Positions 15,595 through 23,914 of a DNA stretch of 64,000 nt are shown here, one piece after another (positions within the stretch are counted from its first letter, which is position 1; each line of letters starts with the position of its first letter). Below the pieces are notes generated by a model. That model saw only the letters and a program-made list of their open reading frames with translations, was not told the origin of the DNA and searched no databases. This stretch comes from Casp-actino8 sp964563545. Its GTDB lineage: Bacteria; Actinomycetota; Acidimicrobiia; Acidimicrobiales; Ilumatobacteraceae. The stretch covers positions 15,403 through 79,402 of the forward strand of contig CAZLXB010000009.1 in assembly GCA_964563545.1 (NCBI GenBank). The letters are read 5' to 3'. The translations under genes and the position numbers were made by a program.

Positions 15595-16818
15595 TCAGGA
15601 GCCGGCGACGAGAGCGGCGATCCGGCGAATGCCCTCTTCGAGATCGGCGTCACCGAGCGCGAACGAGAATCGCGCGTAACCGGGCGAACCGAACGCCTCC
15701 CCGGGCACGAAGGCGACCTTGGCCTCCGACAGCACGATGTCGGCGAGGTCCATGGACGTCGCGGCAACTTTGCCGTTGAAGGTTCGGCCGAGCAGTCCGG
15801 TGACGTTCGGGTAGCAATAGAAGGCCCCTTGCGGTTCGATGCACGTGACCCCGGGGATCGCGCTCAGCATCGCGTGCATCGTGCGACCGCGTCGCTCGAA
15901 AGCCTCGCGCATCATCGCCACCGCCGAGAGATCGCCCGACACGGCGGCGAGGGCGGCGACCTGGGCGACGTTGCTCACGTTCGACGTCGCGTGACTCTGG
16001 AAGTTGATCGACGCCTTCATCACATCGGAAGGTCCGATCATCCAGCCCACGCGCCAGCCGGTCATCGCGTAGGTCTTGGCCACTCCGTTGACGATCACGC
16101 ATTGATCGGCGAGGTCGGGCACGAGGGTCGGCATGCTCGTGAACCGGTGCGGGCCGTAGGTGAGGTGCTCGTAGATCTCGTCGGTCACGACCCAGATGCC
16201 CTTGCGCACGGCCCATTCGCCGATCGCCTTCACTTCTTCGGGCGGATACACGGCTCCCGATGGGTTGTCGGGTGACACGAACAGGAGAACCTTGGTTCGT
16301 GGTGTGAGTGCTTTCTCGAGTTGATCGATCGTCACCCGAAAGCCGGTCTCCTCCGTCGTGTCGATCACGACCGGAACCCCACCGGCAAGGGTGATCGCCT
16401 CGGGATAGGTGGTCCAGTAGGGCGCGGGCACGATGACTTCGTCACCCGGGTCGCAGAGCGCGGCGAATGCCGTGAACACCGCATGCTTTCCACCGTTGGT
16501 GACGAGGACTTGGTTGGCCGTGGTCTGGAAACCGCTGTCGCGGAGCGTCTTGACCGCGATGGCCTCGCGCAGTTCGGGCAGTCCGGCCGCCGGTGTGTAG
16601 CGGTGGAACTTCGGATCACGACACGCACGCACCGCGGCTTCGACGATGTGCTCCGGGGTCGGGAAATCCGGCTCGCCGGCGCCGAAACCGATCACGTTCT
16701 CCCCGGCCGCCTTCAGCGCCTTGGCCTTGGCGTCGACCGCGAGTGTGGCGGATTCCGCAATGGCCGCCAGTCGAGAAGATGTGCGATTCCGTTGGGGGGA
16801 CGAACTCATGCCTGCCAT
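15595..16818 (-). CDS. aspC: Aspartate aminotransferase family PLP enzyme
   Basis: 407 residues, fold type I aminotransferase class I/II. PLP-binding features seen are the NPSG-like DNPSG at 184-188, DEIYEHL at 213-219 and the Schiff-base lysine in NGVAKTYAMTGWR (Lys248); the substrate-carboxylate Arg lies in YARFSFAL. Best match by pattern is bacterial aspartate (or broad) transaminase. Start at ATG 16818, with ATG 16809 as alternative. Its start lies 9 bp from that of serC, so both promoters must overlap the other gene's beginning. Confidence 0.88.
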   Translation of the reverse strand: MAGMSSSPQRNRTSSRLAAIAESATLAVDAKAKALKAAGENVIGFGAGEPDFPTPEHIVEAAVRACRDPKFHRYTPAAGLPELREAIAVKTLRDSGFQTTANQVLVTNGGKHAVFTAFAALCDPGDEVIVPAPYWTTYPEAITLAGGVPVVIDTTEETGFRVTIDQLEKALTPRTKVLLFVSPDNPSGAVYPPEEVKAIGEWAVRKGIWVVTDEIYEHLTYGPHRFTSMPTLVPDLADQCVIVNGVAKTYAMTGWRVGWMIGPSDVMKASINFQSHATSNVSNVAQVAALAAVSGDLSAVAMMREAFERRGRTMHAMLSAIPGVTCIEPQGAFYCYPNVTGLLGRTFNGKVAATSMDLADIVLSEAKVAFVPGEAFGSPGYARFSFALGDADLEEGIRRIAALVAGS

Positions 16819-16830
16819 GCTTACACAGTG
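16816..16830. promoter_or_regulatory. Interlocked leaderless promoters of aspC and serC
   Basis: On the plus strand CATGCT (16816-16821) lies 6 nt before the serC GTG (16828). On the minus strand CACTGT (16830-16825) lies 6 nt before the aspC ATG (16818). Each presumed -10 box contains the start codon of the opposite gene. Both are weak, NANNNT-type matches without the leading T, so this is a proposal resting on spacing and the absence of other room. Confidence 0.35.
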
Positions 16831-17958
16831 AGCACAACCGACCCCCGTTCTGTTCGGATTCCGGACGATCTACTCCCCCGCGACGGACGTTTCGGTTGTG
16901 GCCCCTCCAAGGTCCGACCCGAGCAGGTCGACGCGCTTTCGGCGGCCGGACGCGCACTTCTCGGGACCTCACATCGTCAAGCCCCGGTGAAGAACCTCGT
17001 GGGCCGTGTGCGTACCGGACTCACGCAGTTGTTCGGTCTACCCGACGGCTGGGAGATCGTGCTCGGCAACGGTGGATCGACGGTCTTCTGGGACGTCGCC
17101 ACGTTCGGGCTCATCGACTCCAAGAGTCAGCATCTCGTGTTCGGCGAGTTCTCGTCGAAGTTCGCCGAGGCCGCCAAGTCGGCCCCGCATCTCGCCGATC
17201 CCGTCGTCATCGACAGCGCGCCCGGCACCCACCCGCTCGCCGTCGCCGATCCGTCGGTCGACGTGCACGCCTTCACCCACAACGAGACCTCGACCGGCGT
17301 GATGATGGATCTCGCTCGACCGGCGGGTAGCGAAGCCTTGGTCGTGGTCGACGCCACCTCGGCCGCCGGCGGACTCCTATGGAATCCGAGCGACGTCGAT
17401 GTCTACTACTTCGCCCCGCAGAAGTGCTTCGCATCCGACGGCGGACTCTGGATCGCCGCGTGCTCACCGGCAGCCCTCGATCGAATCAGAACCATCGGCG
17501 CGAGCGAGCGTTGGGTGCCGGCGTCGCTCGATCTGAAGATCGCCCTCGACAACAGCGTCGCCAATCAGACCTACAACACACCGGCTCTGGCCACCCTCGT
17601 GATGCTCGCCGAACAGATCGATTGGATGAATTCGATCGGCGGCCTCACCGCATGCAACGAGCGTTCGCGCCGGTCGTCGTCGACTCTCTACTCGTGGGCC
17701 GAAGCCCGTGAATGGGCGACCCCATTCGTGGCCGACCCCGCCCATCGTTCGCACGTCGTGGGCACAATCGATGTCACCGGCGTCGACGCCAACGATGTGT
17801 GTGCCGCTCTCCGTGCCAATGGTGTCGTCGACACCGACAGCTACCGCAAACTTGGTCGCAATCAGCTCCGCGTCGGCATGTTTCCGGCCATCGACCCCGA
17901 TGACGTCGCCGCCCTCACGGCCTGCATCGATCACGTGGTCGAACGACTCGCATCCTGA
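16828..17958 (+). CDS. serC: Phosphoserine transaminase (actinobacterial type)
   Basis: 376 residues, the length of mycobacterial SerC and unlike the shorter enterobacterial type. FGCGPSKVR near the N-terminus and FAPQKCFASDGGLW with the PLP lysine at Lys199 are diagnostic. It makes phosphoserine from 3-phosphohydroxypyruvate in serine synthesis. The GTG at 16828 is supported by the alignment of the N-terminus. It overlaps the PAC2 gene by one base (TGATG). Confidence 0.93.
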   Translation: MSTTDPRSVRIPDDLLPRDGRFGCGPSKVRPEQVDALSAAGRALLGTSHRQAPVKNLVGRVRTGLTQLFGLPDGWEIVLGNGGSTVFWDVATFGLIDSKSQHLVFGEFSSKFAEAAKSAPHLADPVVIDSAPGTHPLAVADPSVDVHAFTHNETSTGVMMDLARPAGSEALVVVDATSAAGGLLWNPSDVDVYYFAPQKCFASDGGLWIAACSPAALDRIRTIGASERWVPASLDLKIALDNSVANQTYNTPALATLVMLAEQIDWMNSIGGLTACNERSRRSSSTLYSWAEAREWATPFVADPAHRSHVVGTIDVTGVDANDVCAALRANGVVDTDSYRKLGRNQLRVGMFPAIDPDDVAALTACIDHVVERLAS

Positions 17959-18836
17959 TGGAAGTCGCCGACGTCCTCACCTGGTACGGGCTGTCCGAGC
18001 CCCTGCGTCGACCGGTGCTCGTGGTGGCCCTGAGCGGATACTTCGACGTCGCCCAGACCGCGACCAACGCCCTCGAATATCTGATCGCCCAAACCGAGTA
18101 CGAGGACGTCGCCCTCATCGATTCGGATCCCTTCTTCGACTTCACCCGCTTGCGACCCGAGGCACGCCTCGATGAGGACGGTGAGCGTTACATCGAGTGG
18201 CCCGACAACTCGATCGTCGCCCTGCGTTTTCCCGACGCCGCACGCGATGTCGTGGTGATGTCGGGAGTCGAACCCCATGTGCGTTGGCGCACCTTCGTTC
18301 GCTGCCTTCTTGCCACCTACACCCGACTCGGATGCGAGGCCATCGTCACCGTGGGTGCGGCGGTCGACAACATTCCGCACACGCGGGTACCACCGGTCGT
18401 GGGCAGCACGGTCGACCCACGGCTCGCGCGCTCTCTCGGCCTCGCCCGACCGAGTTATCAGGGAATCACCGGTGTGGCCGGCGTTCTGCAGGAACAGTTC
18501 GAGCGCGAGGAACTCCCGGCGATCTCGCTCCGAGTCGGGGTGCCGTACTACCTCGGCAACACCGAACACCCGCAGTCGTCGGCCGCACTTCTGCGCCACC
18601 TCGAACACGTTCTCGGTGTGCCGACCCAACACGCTGGCCTGCGCGAGGAGATCGACCGCGCCCGCGCTCTGCACGATCATCTCGTGGAGGCCGATCAGAA
18701 GGCACGTGCCCACGTGCGCATGCTCGAGGTCGATTTCGATCGGCGAGCCGAGGCCGCGCTCCCCTCGGGCGACGACCTAGCCGCCGAATTCCAGAAATTC
18801 CTCGACGACCGACGCGACGAGAATCCGCCCGACTGA
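17958..18836 (+). CDS. PAC2 family protein
   Basis: 292 residues. The fold is that of the proteasome assembly chaperone 2 family (PAC2), widespread in actinobacteria: core strands near PVLVVALSGYFDV, CEAIVTVGAAVDNIPHTR and ISLRVGVPYYL, and a charged helical C-terminus from about residue 215. In bacteria its role is not settled. It is translationally coupled to serC, which is a location hint only. Confidence 0.8.
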   Translation: MEVADVLTWYGLSEPLRRPVLVVALSGYFDVAQTATNALEYLIAQTEYEDVALIDSDPFFDFTRLRPEARLDEDGERYIEWPDNSIVALRFPDAARDVVVMSGVEPHVRWRTFVRCLLATYTRLGCEAIVTVGAAVDNIPHTRVPPVVGSTVDPRLARSLGLARPSYQGITGVAGVLQEQFEREELPAISLRVGVPYYLGNTEHPQSSAALLRHLEHVLGVPTQHAGLREEIDRARALHDHLVEADQKARAHVRMLEVDFDRRAEAALPSGDDLAAEFQKFLDDRRDENPPD

Positions 18837-18841
18837 CCTTC

Positions 18842-18856
18842 GTTCGACGGTCGAAC
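18842..18856. terminator. Perfect inverted repeat between convergent genes
   Basis: GTTCGAC-G-GTCGAAC is a perfect palindrome in the 22-bp space between the PAC2 gene and the M20 peptidase. It could form a 6-bp hairpin with a 3-nt loop on either strand, but no U-tract follows, so a terminator role is tentative. Confidence 0.3.
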
Positions 18857-18858
18857 CG

Positions 18859-19998
18859 TCAGTCGCGATTCTGGAGACGCTGCACCAGTCCGGCAACGAG
18901 CCTCGCCCGCCCGGGCATCGCCGTCACGTCGATCCATTCGTGATCGGCATGTGCGCCACCACCCACGGCGCCGAGACCATCGAGTGTGGCGACGCCGGCG
19001 GCGGCGGTGAAGTTGCCGTCCGAACCACCTCCCACCGCGACTCCGTCGATCGCACCGAGTCCGAGTTCTTCGGCGACTTCCTGTGCCAACGGGAACAGAT
19101 CAACGGACGCCGAAGGTGGCATGGGTGGTCGGTTGAATCCACCACGCACGTCGATGCTCGCGCCGGCGACGGTGGGAACGAGACCGGCGAAGCACTTCTC
19201 GACCCGCTCGCGTTCGTCGGCCTCCACCACACGGCAATCGACCAGAACTCGCGCCAGTGCCGGCACGACGTTGTCGGCCGTGCCCGAGGAACTCACGGTC
19301 GGCGTGACGGTGGTACCCCGGCTCGGATCGCCGAACGTGGCGATCTTCAACACGAGATGGGCGACTTCCACCAGCGCGTTCACTCCCTTCTCGGGTTCGA
19401 GTCCGGCGTGCGCGGCCTTGCCCGAGACGAGGACCTCGAAAGTTCCGGTTCCCTTGCGCGCGGTCTTCAGCGCACCACCGTCCGCGCTCGGCTCGAGGAC
19501 GAGCACCGCACCACACGCCCGCGCTCGCTCGATGATGAGATCGCGTGACTCACCCGATCCGATCTCCTCGTCGGCCGAGATGAGGATCTCCACTCCGCTT
19601 CGGTCGGCGAGCGTCGCCACACCGTGCACGGCCTGAACGATGCCGCCCTTCATGTCGAACACCCCCGGGCCGGTGGCCCGACCGCCCTCGACCGTGAACG
19701 GCCGCTGTTCGAGCGCGCCGAGCGGGAACACGGTGTCGTGATGTCCGACGATCAACACGCGAGGCTCGCCACCACCCGACCAGTGGACGTGTGGACCATT
19801 GGCACTCTCCACGATCTTCGGCAGCGATCCGAGTCGTTCCGACATGATGTCGGCCAACTCGTCGGCGCTGCGTCTGAGCGCGCCGAGATCGCGCGACGGG
19901 GATTCGATCGACACGAGTCGGCGTACATCGTCGATCATCGTGTCGAGATCGACTCCACCTTCCGTCCGGTTTCGGGCCACGACTCCATTGTGTCGCAT
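18859..19998 (-). CDS. M20 family metallopeptidase (carboxypeptidase G2-like)
   Basis: About 379 residues. All co-catalytic zinc motifs are visible: GHHDTV (85-90), GPGVFDMKGG (110-119), the catalytic Glu pair in ADEEIGSGES (142-151) and a last His in GGGAHADHEW. The dimerisation (lid) domain spans about 175-290. No signal peptide is seen, so it is likely cytosolic. The match is to the glutamate carboxypeptidase/ArgE-like branch; substrate unknown. ATG 19998 is preferred because the residues upstream of it look non-coding and overlap the promoter of the divergent hydrolase. Confidence 0.85.
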   Translation of the reverse strand: MRHNGVVARNRTEGGVDLDTMIDDVRRLVSIESPSRDLGALRRSADELADIMSERLGSLPKIVESANGPHVHWSGGGEPRVLIVGHHDTVFPLGALEQRPFTVEGGRATGPGVFDMKGGIVQAVHGVATLADRSGVEILISADEEIGSGESRDLIIERARACGAVLVLEPSADGGALKTARKGTGTFEVLVSGKAAHAGLEPEKGVNALVEVAHLVLKIATFGDPSRGTTVTPTVSSSGTADNVVPALARVLVDCRVVEADERERVEKCFAGLVPTVAGASIDVRGGFNRPPMPPSASVDLFPLAQEVAEELGLGAIDGVAVGGGSDGNFTAAAGVATLDGLGAVGGGAHADHEWIDVTAMPGRARLVAGLVQRLQNRD

Positions 19999-20007
19999 AC
20001 CGCGCCC

Positions 20008-20013
20008 TACAGT
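20008..20013 (+). promoter_or_regulatory. -10 box (TACAGT) of the CocE-type hydrolase gene
   Basis: TACAGT lies 32 nt before the ATG at 20046. This unit would have a short leader with a GAGG ribosome binding site, unlike the leaderless genes. Confidence 0.35.
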
Positions 20014-20045
20014 CGGCTCGTTTCCCCCCGAACACGAGGTCACCC

Positions 20046-22249
20046 ATGAAAATCCGGTTCCGTCGTCAACTCAGCGCTCTGGTTTCGGCCGGCGCGATCT
20101 GCCTCGTATCGCTCACTGCATGTGGTGGCGACGACTCCGGTGAGTCGGTCACACCCGAAGTACCCGCCGACTCGATCGCGGCTACGGCGTCCTTCTCCGT
20201 GAACCCCGGCACCCACATGATCACGATCACCGATGCCGAGCCCGGCACCACACTCGTCGTGCTGGCCGACGACGGATCCGAAGTCGCCCGTGGTGACGTG
20301 GACGATCAGGGTTCACTCCTCTTCCGCCGCGTCGACGAAGGCTCGTACCGCGTGACCACCGACGATGGATCTCAGTCGAGTGATCCGATCGTGGTCTACG
20401 GACCGGANNNNNNNNNNNNNNNNNNNNNNNNNNNNNNNNNNNNNNNNNNNNNNNNNNNNNNNNNNNNNNNNNNNNNNNNNNNNNNNNNNNNNNNNNNNNN
20501 NNNNNNNTTCTTCGAAGAGGCGCAGTTGCTCGACGGATACGACGCCATCGAAGCCGTCGCCGCCCAACCGTGGGTCGAGTTCAACGAAGTCGGCATGGTC
20601 GGCGTGAGCTACCCGGGCATCAGCCAGTTGTTCGTCGCCTCGACCCGACCGCCGAGCCTGTCGGCCATCACACCCCTGTCGGTTCTGGACGACAGTTACC
20701 GCTCGACGCTCTATCCGGGGGGCATCCTGAACACCGGATTCGCCGTCGAATGGACGTCGCAGCGCGTGAGTGAAGCCGCACCTTTCGGCCAGGAATGGAC
20801 CAAGAAGCGTGCCGACGAAGGCGACACCGTATGTGCCGACAATCAGAAGCTGCGTCTGCAGAATCCGGACCTCGAAGCCGAGATCGACGCCAACCCGTAT
20901 TACTCGGCCGAACTGGGCGACGAGATCAACCCGTCGAAGTTCGTCGGCTCGATCGAGGTACCGGTGTTCATGGCCGGCGCTTGGCAGGACGAACAGACCG
21001 GCGGACACTTCCCGGCCCTTCTCGACGACTTCACTTCGACCGACGACCTCTACGTGACGTTGCTCAACGGACTGCACACCGAATCGATTAGCCCGGCCGT
21101 GCTCCCGCGCTACGTCGAGTTCCTTTCGCTCTTCGTCGCCAAGAAGGTCCCGGACCTCACGGCCGCTATCGGCGCCGCGCCAACGCTCGCGTCGGCGATC
21201 TACGGCGTACCGACTTCGATCGTCGCCCCCAACCGCTTCGTCGGCCTCGATTACCCGAGCGCACTCGGCGCGTTCTCGAACGAACCGCGGATTCAGGTTC
21301 TGTTCGAAGAGGGAGCGGCCGACGGACAACCCGCCGCGTCGCCGCTCAATCGGTGGTCGGCCGGCTTCGATTCGTGGCCGATCGCTTCCACCGTCGCCAC
21401 GAGGTGGCAACTCGGCGACTCGGGTCGCCTCGGGCCTTCCCTCACCTCGACCGGCAGCACCGAGTACACGGCTGATCCAACTGCGGTGCCCGGAACCTTC
21501 TACACCGGTTCAAGTTCGGGCATCTGGCGCGCCGACGTGACGTTCGATTGGGTGCGCAATCCGGAGGGCACGGCGGCGGTTTTCACTTCCGAGCCGCTGA
21601 CCGATGATCTCGTGTTGATCGGTTCGGCCTCGGCCGACCTCTGGATCAGTACCGATGCAACCGACACCGANNNNNNNNNNNNNNNNNNNNNNNNNNNNNN
21701 NNNNNNNNNNNNNNNNNNNNNNNNNNNNNNNNNNNNNNNNNNNNNNNNNNNNNNNNNNNNNNNNNNNNNNTGATCGGTTCGGCCTCGGCCGACCTCTGGA
21801 TCAGTACCGATGCAACCGACACCGACCTCGAGGTGACGATCAGTGAGATGCGGCCTGATGGGAACGAGGTGTACGTGCAGAGTGGTTGGCTGCGGGCGAG
21901 TCAGCGCGCCCTCGACGACTCGTCGACCGAGCTGCAGGTCGTGCAGACCCATCTCGAATCCGACGTCGAGCCGCTCGTCCCGGGCGAAGCCGTCTTGGCA
22001 CGCGTCGACATCTTTCCGTTCGCGCATGCGTTCCGCGCCGGATCGCAACTGCGAATCACCATCGATGCCCCCGGGGGAAATCGAGGCGTGTGGTCGTTCC
22101 GCTCGATCAGTGCGGGCGAGAAGGTGACGGTTCTCCACGATGCCGAGCATCCGTCGTCGATCGTCCTACCGGTGATTCCCGGAATCGAGGTGCCAGCCGG
22201 CTTGCCGGCCTGCGGTTCACTCCGCGGTCAGCCCTGCCGACCGATCTGA
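20046..22249 (+). CDS. Secreted CocE/NonD (S15-like) hydrolase lipoprotein, interrupted by two assembly gaps
   Basis: The lipobox LTAC gives Cys26 as lipid anchor. After an N-terminal beta domain (about 45-120) and gap 1 comes the alpha/beta-hydrolase part with the nucleophile elbow GVSYPG, then a C-terminal jelly-roll typical of X-Pro dipeptidyl-peptidase/CocE enzymes (ends ACGSLRGQPCRPI). Gap 2 is flanked by the same 55 bp; collapsing it restores one continuous frame. Gap 1 has no flanking overlap and probably hides more than 100 bases, because the strands before the nucleophile are missing. The gene is best read as one intact hydrolase; substrate (peptide or ester) unknown. Confidence 0.8.
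20408..20507. other. Assembly gap 1 (100 N)
   Basis: Exactly 100 N inside the CocE-type gene. The two flanks share no sequence, so real sequence of unknown length is missing. Confidence 0.99.
21616..21825 (+). repeat. 55-bp direct duplication around assembly gap 2 (artefact)
   Basis: Bases 21616-21670 and 21771-21825 are identical and are separated by exactly 100 N (21671-21770). Removing one copy plus the N keeps the CocE reading frame. This is two contigs overlapping by 55 bp that were scaffolded and not merged. Confidence 0.95.
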
Positions 22250-22253
22250 TCGA

Positions 22254-22700
22254 TCACTCAGCGATCACATCGAGAACCACGACCACCTCGCTGGTGTCGT
22301 GGGTCTCGAGTTCGAACTCACCCAACTTGTCGGCCACGAACTCGAAAGTGACTTCGTCACCCGACAACTCGATGTCATATCCGTGTAGGTGATACTCGTG
22401 CTCTTCGTCGCTGGTCACCACGATGGTGATCGGCGATCCGACCACGACCGATGCGTCGACGGGTGCGTCGTCCTCGAGATCGACTTCGAGATAGAGCGAC
22501 TCGGTGGCCGGCGTTCCGGAGGCGGGAGTGTCCTTGCTCGCCGTGCTCGAGGGCGGAATCGGCGCGTCGGTGGGTGAGGCGATCGGAGATTCGGTGCTGG
22601 CCGGCGTCTCTTCGGTCGAGGTCGTGGCATCGTCACCACCGCAGGCGACGAGACTCAGAACGACGGGGATGGCGAGCAAAACGTAGCGACGACGACGCAT
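22254..22700 (-). CDS. Cupredoxin-like lipoprotein
   Basis: 148 residues. The lipobox SLVAC places the anchor Cys near residue 20; a Ser/Thr/Pro-rich linker (about 23-65) leads to a cupredoxin-like beta domain with EEHEYHLHGYDIEL, a His-x-His segment suited to metal binding, and ETHDTSEVVVVL at the end. A classical Cys-Met type 1 copper set is not complete, so the metal is uncertain. It converges on the hydrolase 4 bp away and may be the last gene of the WS/DGAT-patatin group. Confidence 0.6.
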   Translation of the reverse strand: MRRRRYVLLAIPVVLSLVACGGDDATTSTEETPASTESPIASPTDAPIPPSSTASKDTPASGTPATESLYLEVDLEDDAPVDASVVVGSPITIVVTSDEEHEYHLHGYDIELSGDEVTFEFVADKLGEFELETHDTSEVVVVLDVIAE

Positions 22701-22757
22701 GACGTGATTCTCGCACACGTGCCGTTTCGCGCCCAAGGCTGTCACCGGAGGTGGACT

Positions 22758-23072
22758 TCAGTCGCTCGCCGGAAGGTTCTTGGAGTCCTTGATCGACAAC
22801 ACCACACCGTCGAGGGCCGGGACCCCGGGGCCGGCCTTGCTGCACAGCAACTCGAGTTCACCCGATTCGTCGACGTAGCGCTTACCGATCGCACAGCCGG
22901 CGTCGTGACCGGCGGCTACGGCACCCGATGTGTTCCGACCGGCGGCCGACAACAGTGGTTCCACTCCGCCGACGGTCAGTGACAGTTCCTTCTTCGGAGT
23001 CTTCACCACCATGAGTTCGGTCGTGCACACCGCGCTGAAGATCCGGGCTCCGGGTTTCAAAGTCAGGCTCAT
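22758..23072 (-). CDS. Small cysteine-bearing conserved-looking protein, function unknown
   Basis: 104 residues with a clear GAGGAG ribosome binding site. It has three cysteines (in SAVCTTEL, DAGCAIG and ELLCSKAG), Lys/Pro-rich turns and no signal peptide or membrane helix. The GKRYVDESGELELLC segment looks like part of a small beta-fold, and the cysteine spacing could bind metal. I do not recognise the family. It sits between the patatin gene (40 bp upstream) and the cupredoxin-like lipoprotein on the same strand. Confidence 0.65.
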   Translation of the reverse strand: MSLTLKPGARIFSAVCTTELMVVKTPKKELSLTVGGVEPLLSAAGRNTSGAVAAGHDAGCAIGKRYVDESGELELLCSKAGPGVPALDGVVLSIKDSKNLPASD

Positions 23073-23112
23073 GTGCGCTCCTCGGTCGTCGCGTGTGATC
23101 GCTCGGTCGTAC

Positions 23113-23901
23113 TCACACCATCTTGTCGCATGCCGCGAGGAGGCCAGGGTGATCGGCGCGCAATCTCTCGGCCAACGATCGCCCGAGCGGTCGCGCGAGT
23201 TCGTAGACCGCCCGACCGATCTCGATGTCGCCCAGAGCCCGAACGCCCCGCATCTCGATCTCGGTCATTTCGTCGGTCGGACCGACGTGGATCACGCGCC
23301 CACCATGTTGCCGCTCCCACTTCGGGATCTCGCGTCGAGCCTGCCAGCGCCCGGCTCGACCAAGGATTCCCTGGCGCGGATCGGCGAACGCCGTCACGAG
23401 CAACAACAGATCGGCGGCCGGTGCGAGATCGGCTGAGGCCGCGCTGCGGAATCCGCCGTCGATGTAGCGACGACGACCGATCTTGTGCGGCCGCGCGGCC
23501 GGAAACACCGTGGAACTGGCCGCGGTGTAGTCGACCGCGCTCACCTCGTCGGCCCAGAGAATGCGTCGGCGGTAGGTCAGCATGCGCACTGCGACTCCGC
23601 CGTACGGCCCGCCCCGAGGATCACCCCCGTAACACGCCTCCGACAGGTCGCTCGCCCGAATCCACACGGGCCGAGTGATCGTCTGCCCGAGCGCCGACCA
23701 TTCGGGGGCGAGTTCGGCGAAACGATGTCCGTGAGCGAGTGACGCCACGGCGTGCGAGCCCGCCGAGGTTCCGATCATCGGCCAGGACGAAATGTCGATT
23801 CCGGCGTCGAGCAACCCTTCGGCCACGCCCATGTTGAAGCCGTAGGCGTAACCGCCACCACCACCGAAGCACACCGAGATCGGAACGCGTTCGAGATTCA
23901 T
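23113..23901 (-). CDS. Patatin-like phospholipase family protein
   Basis: 262 residues. The oxyanion loop GGGGGYAYG (13-21), nucleophile elbow GTSAG with Ser46 and the catalytic Asp in DGG (148-150) form the patatin Ser-Asp dyad. No signal peptide, so an intracellular lipase or acyl hydrolase is expected. ATG 23901 lies 13 bp after the stop of the WS/DGAT gene, so both are likely on one transcript; a hydrolase for the stored lipid made by the upstream enzyme is a reasonable inference. Confidence 0.85.
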   Translation of the reverse strand: MNLERVPISVCFGGGGGYAYGFNMGVAEGLLDAGIDISSWPMIGTSAGSHAVASLAHGHRFAELAPEWSALGQTITRPVWIRASDLSEACYGGDPRGGPYGGVAVRMLTYRRRILWADEVSAVDYTAASSTVFPAARPHKIGRRRYIDGGFRSAASADLAPAADLLLLVTAFADPRQGILGRAGRWQARREIPKWERQHGGRVIHVGPTDEMTEIEMRGVRALGDIEIGRAVYELARPLGRSLAERLRADHPGLLAACDKMV

Positions 23902-23914
23902 GCCCCGCCCCAAC

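Noticed and set aside
18842..18856. Palindrome GTTCGAC-G-GTCGAAC as a LexA/SOS box
   Set aside because: Actinobacterial SOS boxes read CGAAC-N4-GTTCG; here the arms are in the opposite order, and the site lies between convergent gene ends.
21616..21825. Direct repeats around N runs as transposon target duplications
   Set aside because: Both duplications (here and at 32870-33079) are exactly 55 bp around exactly 100 N, and collapsing them restores intact genes; they are scaffolding artefacts.
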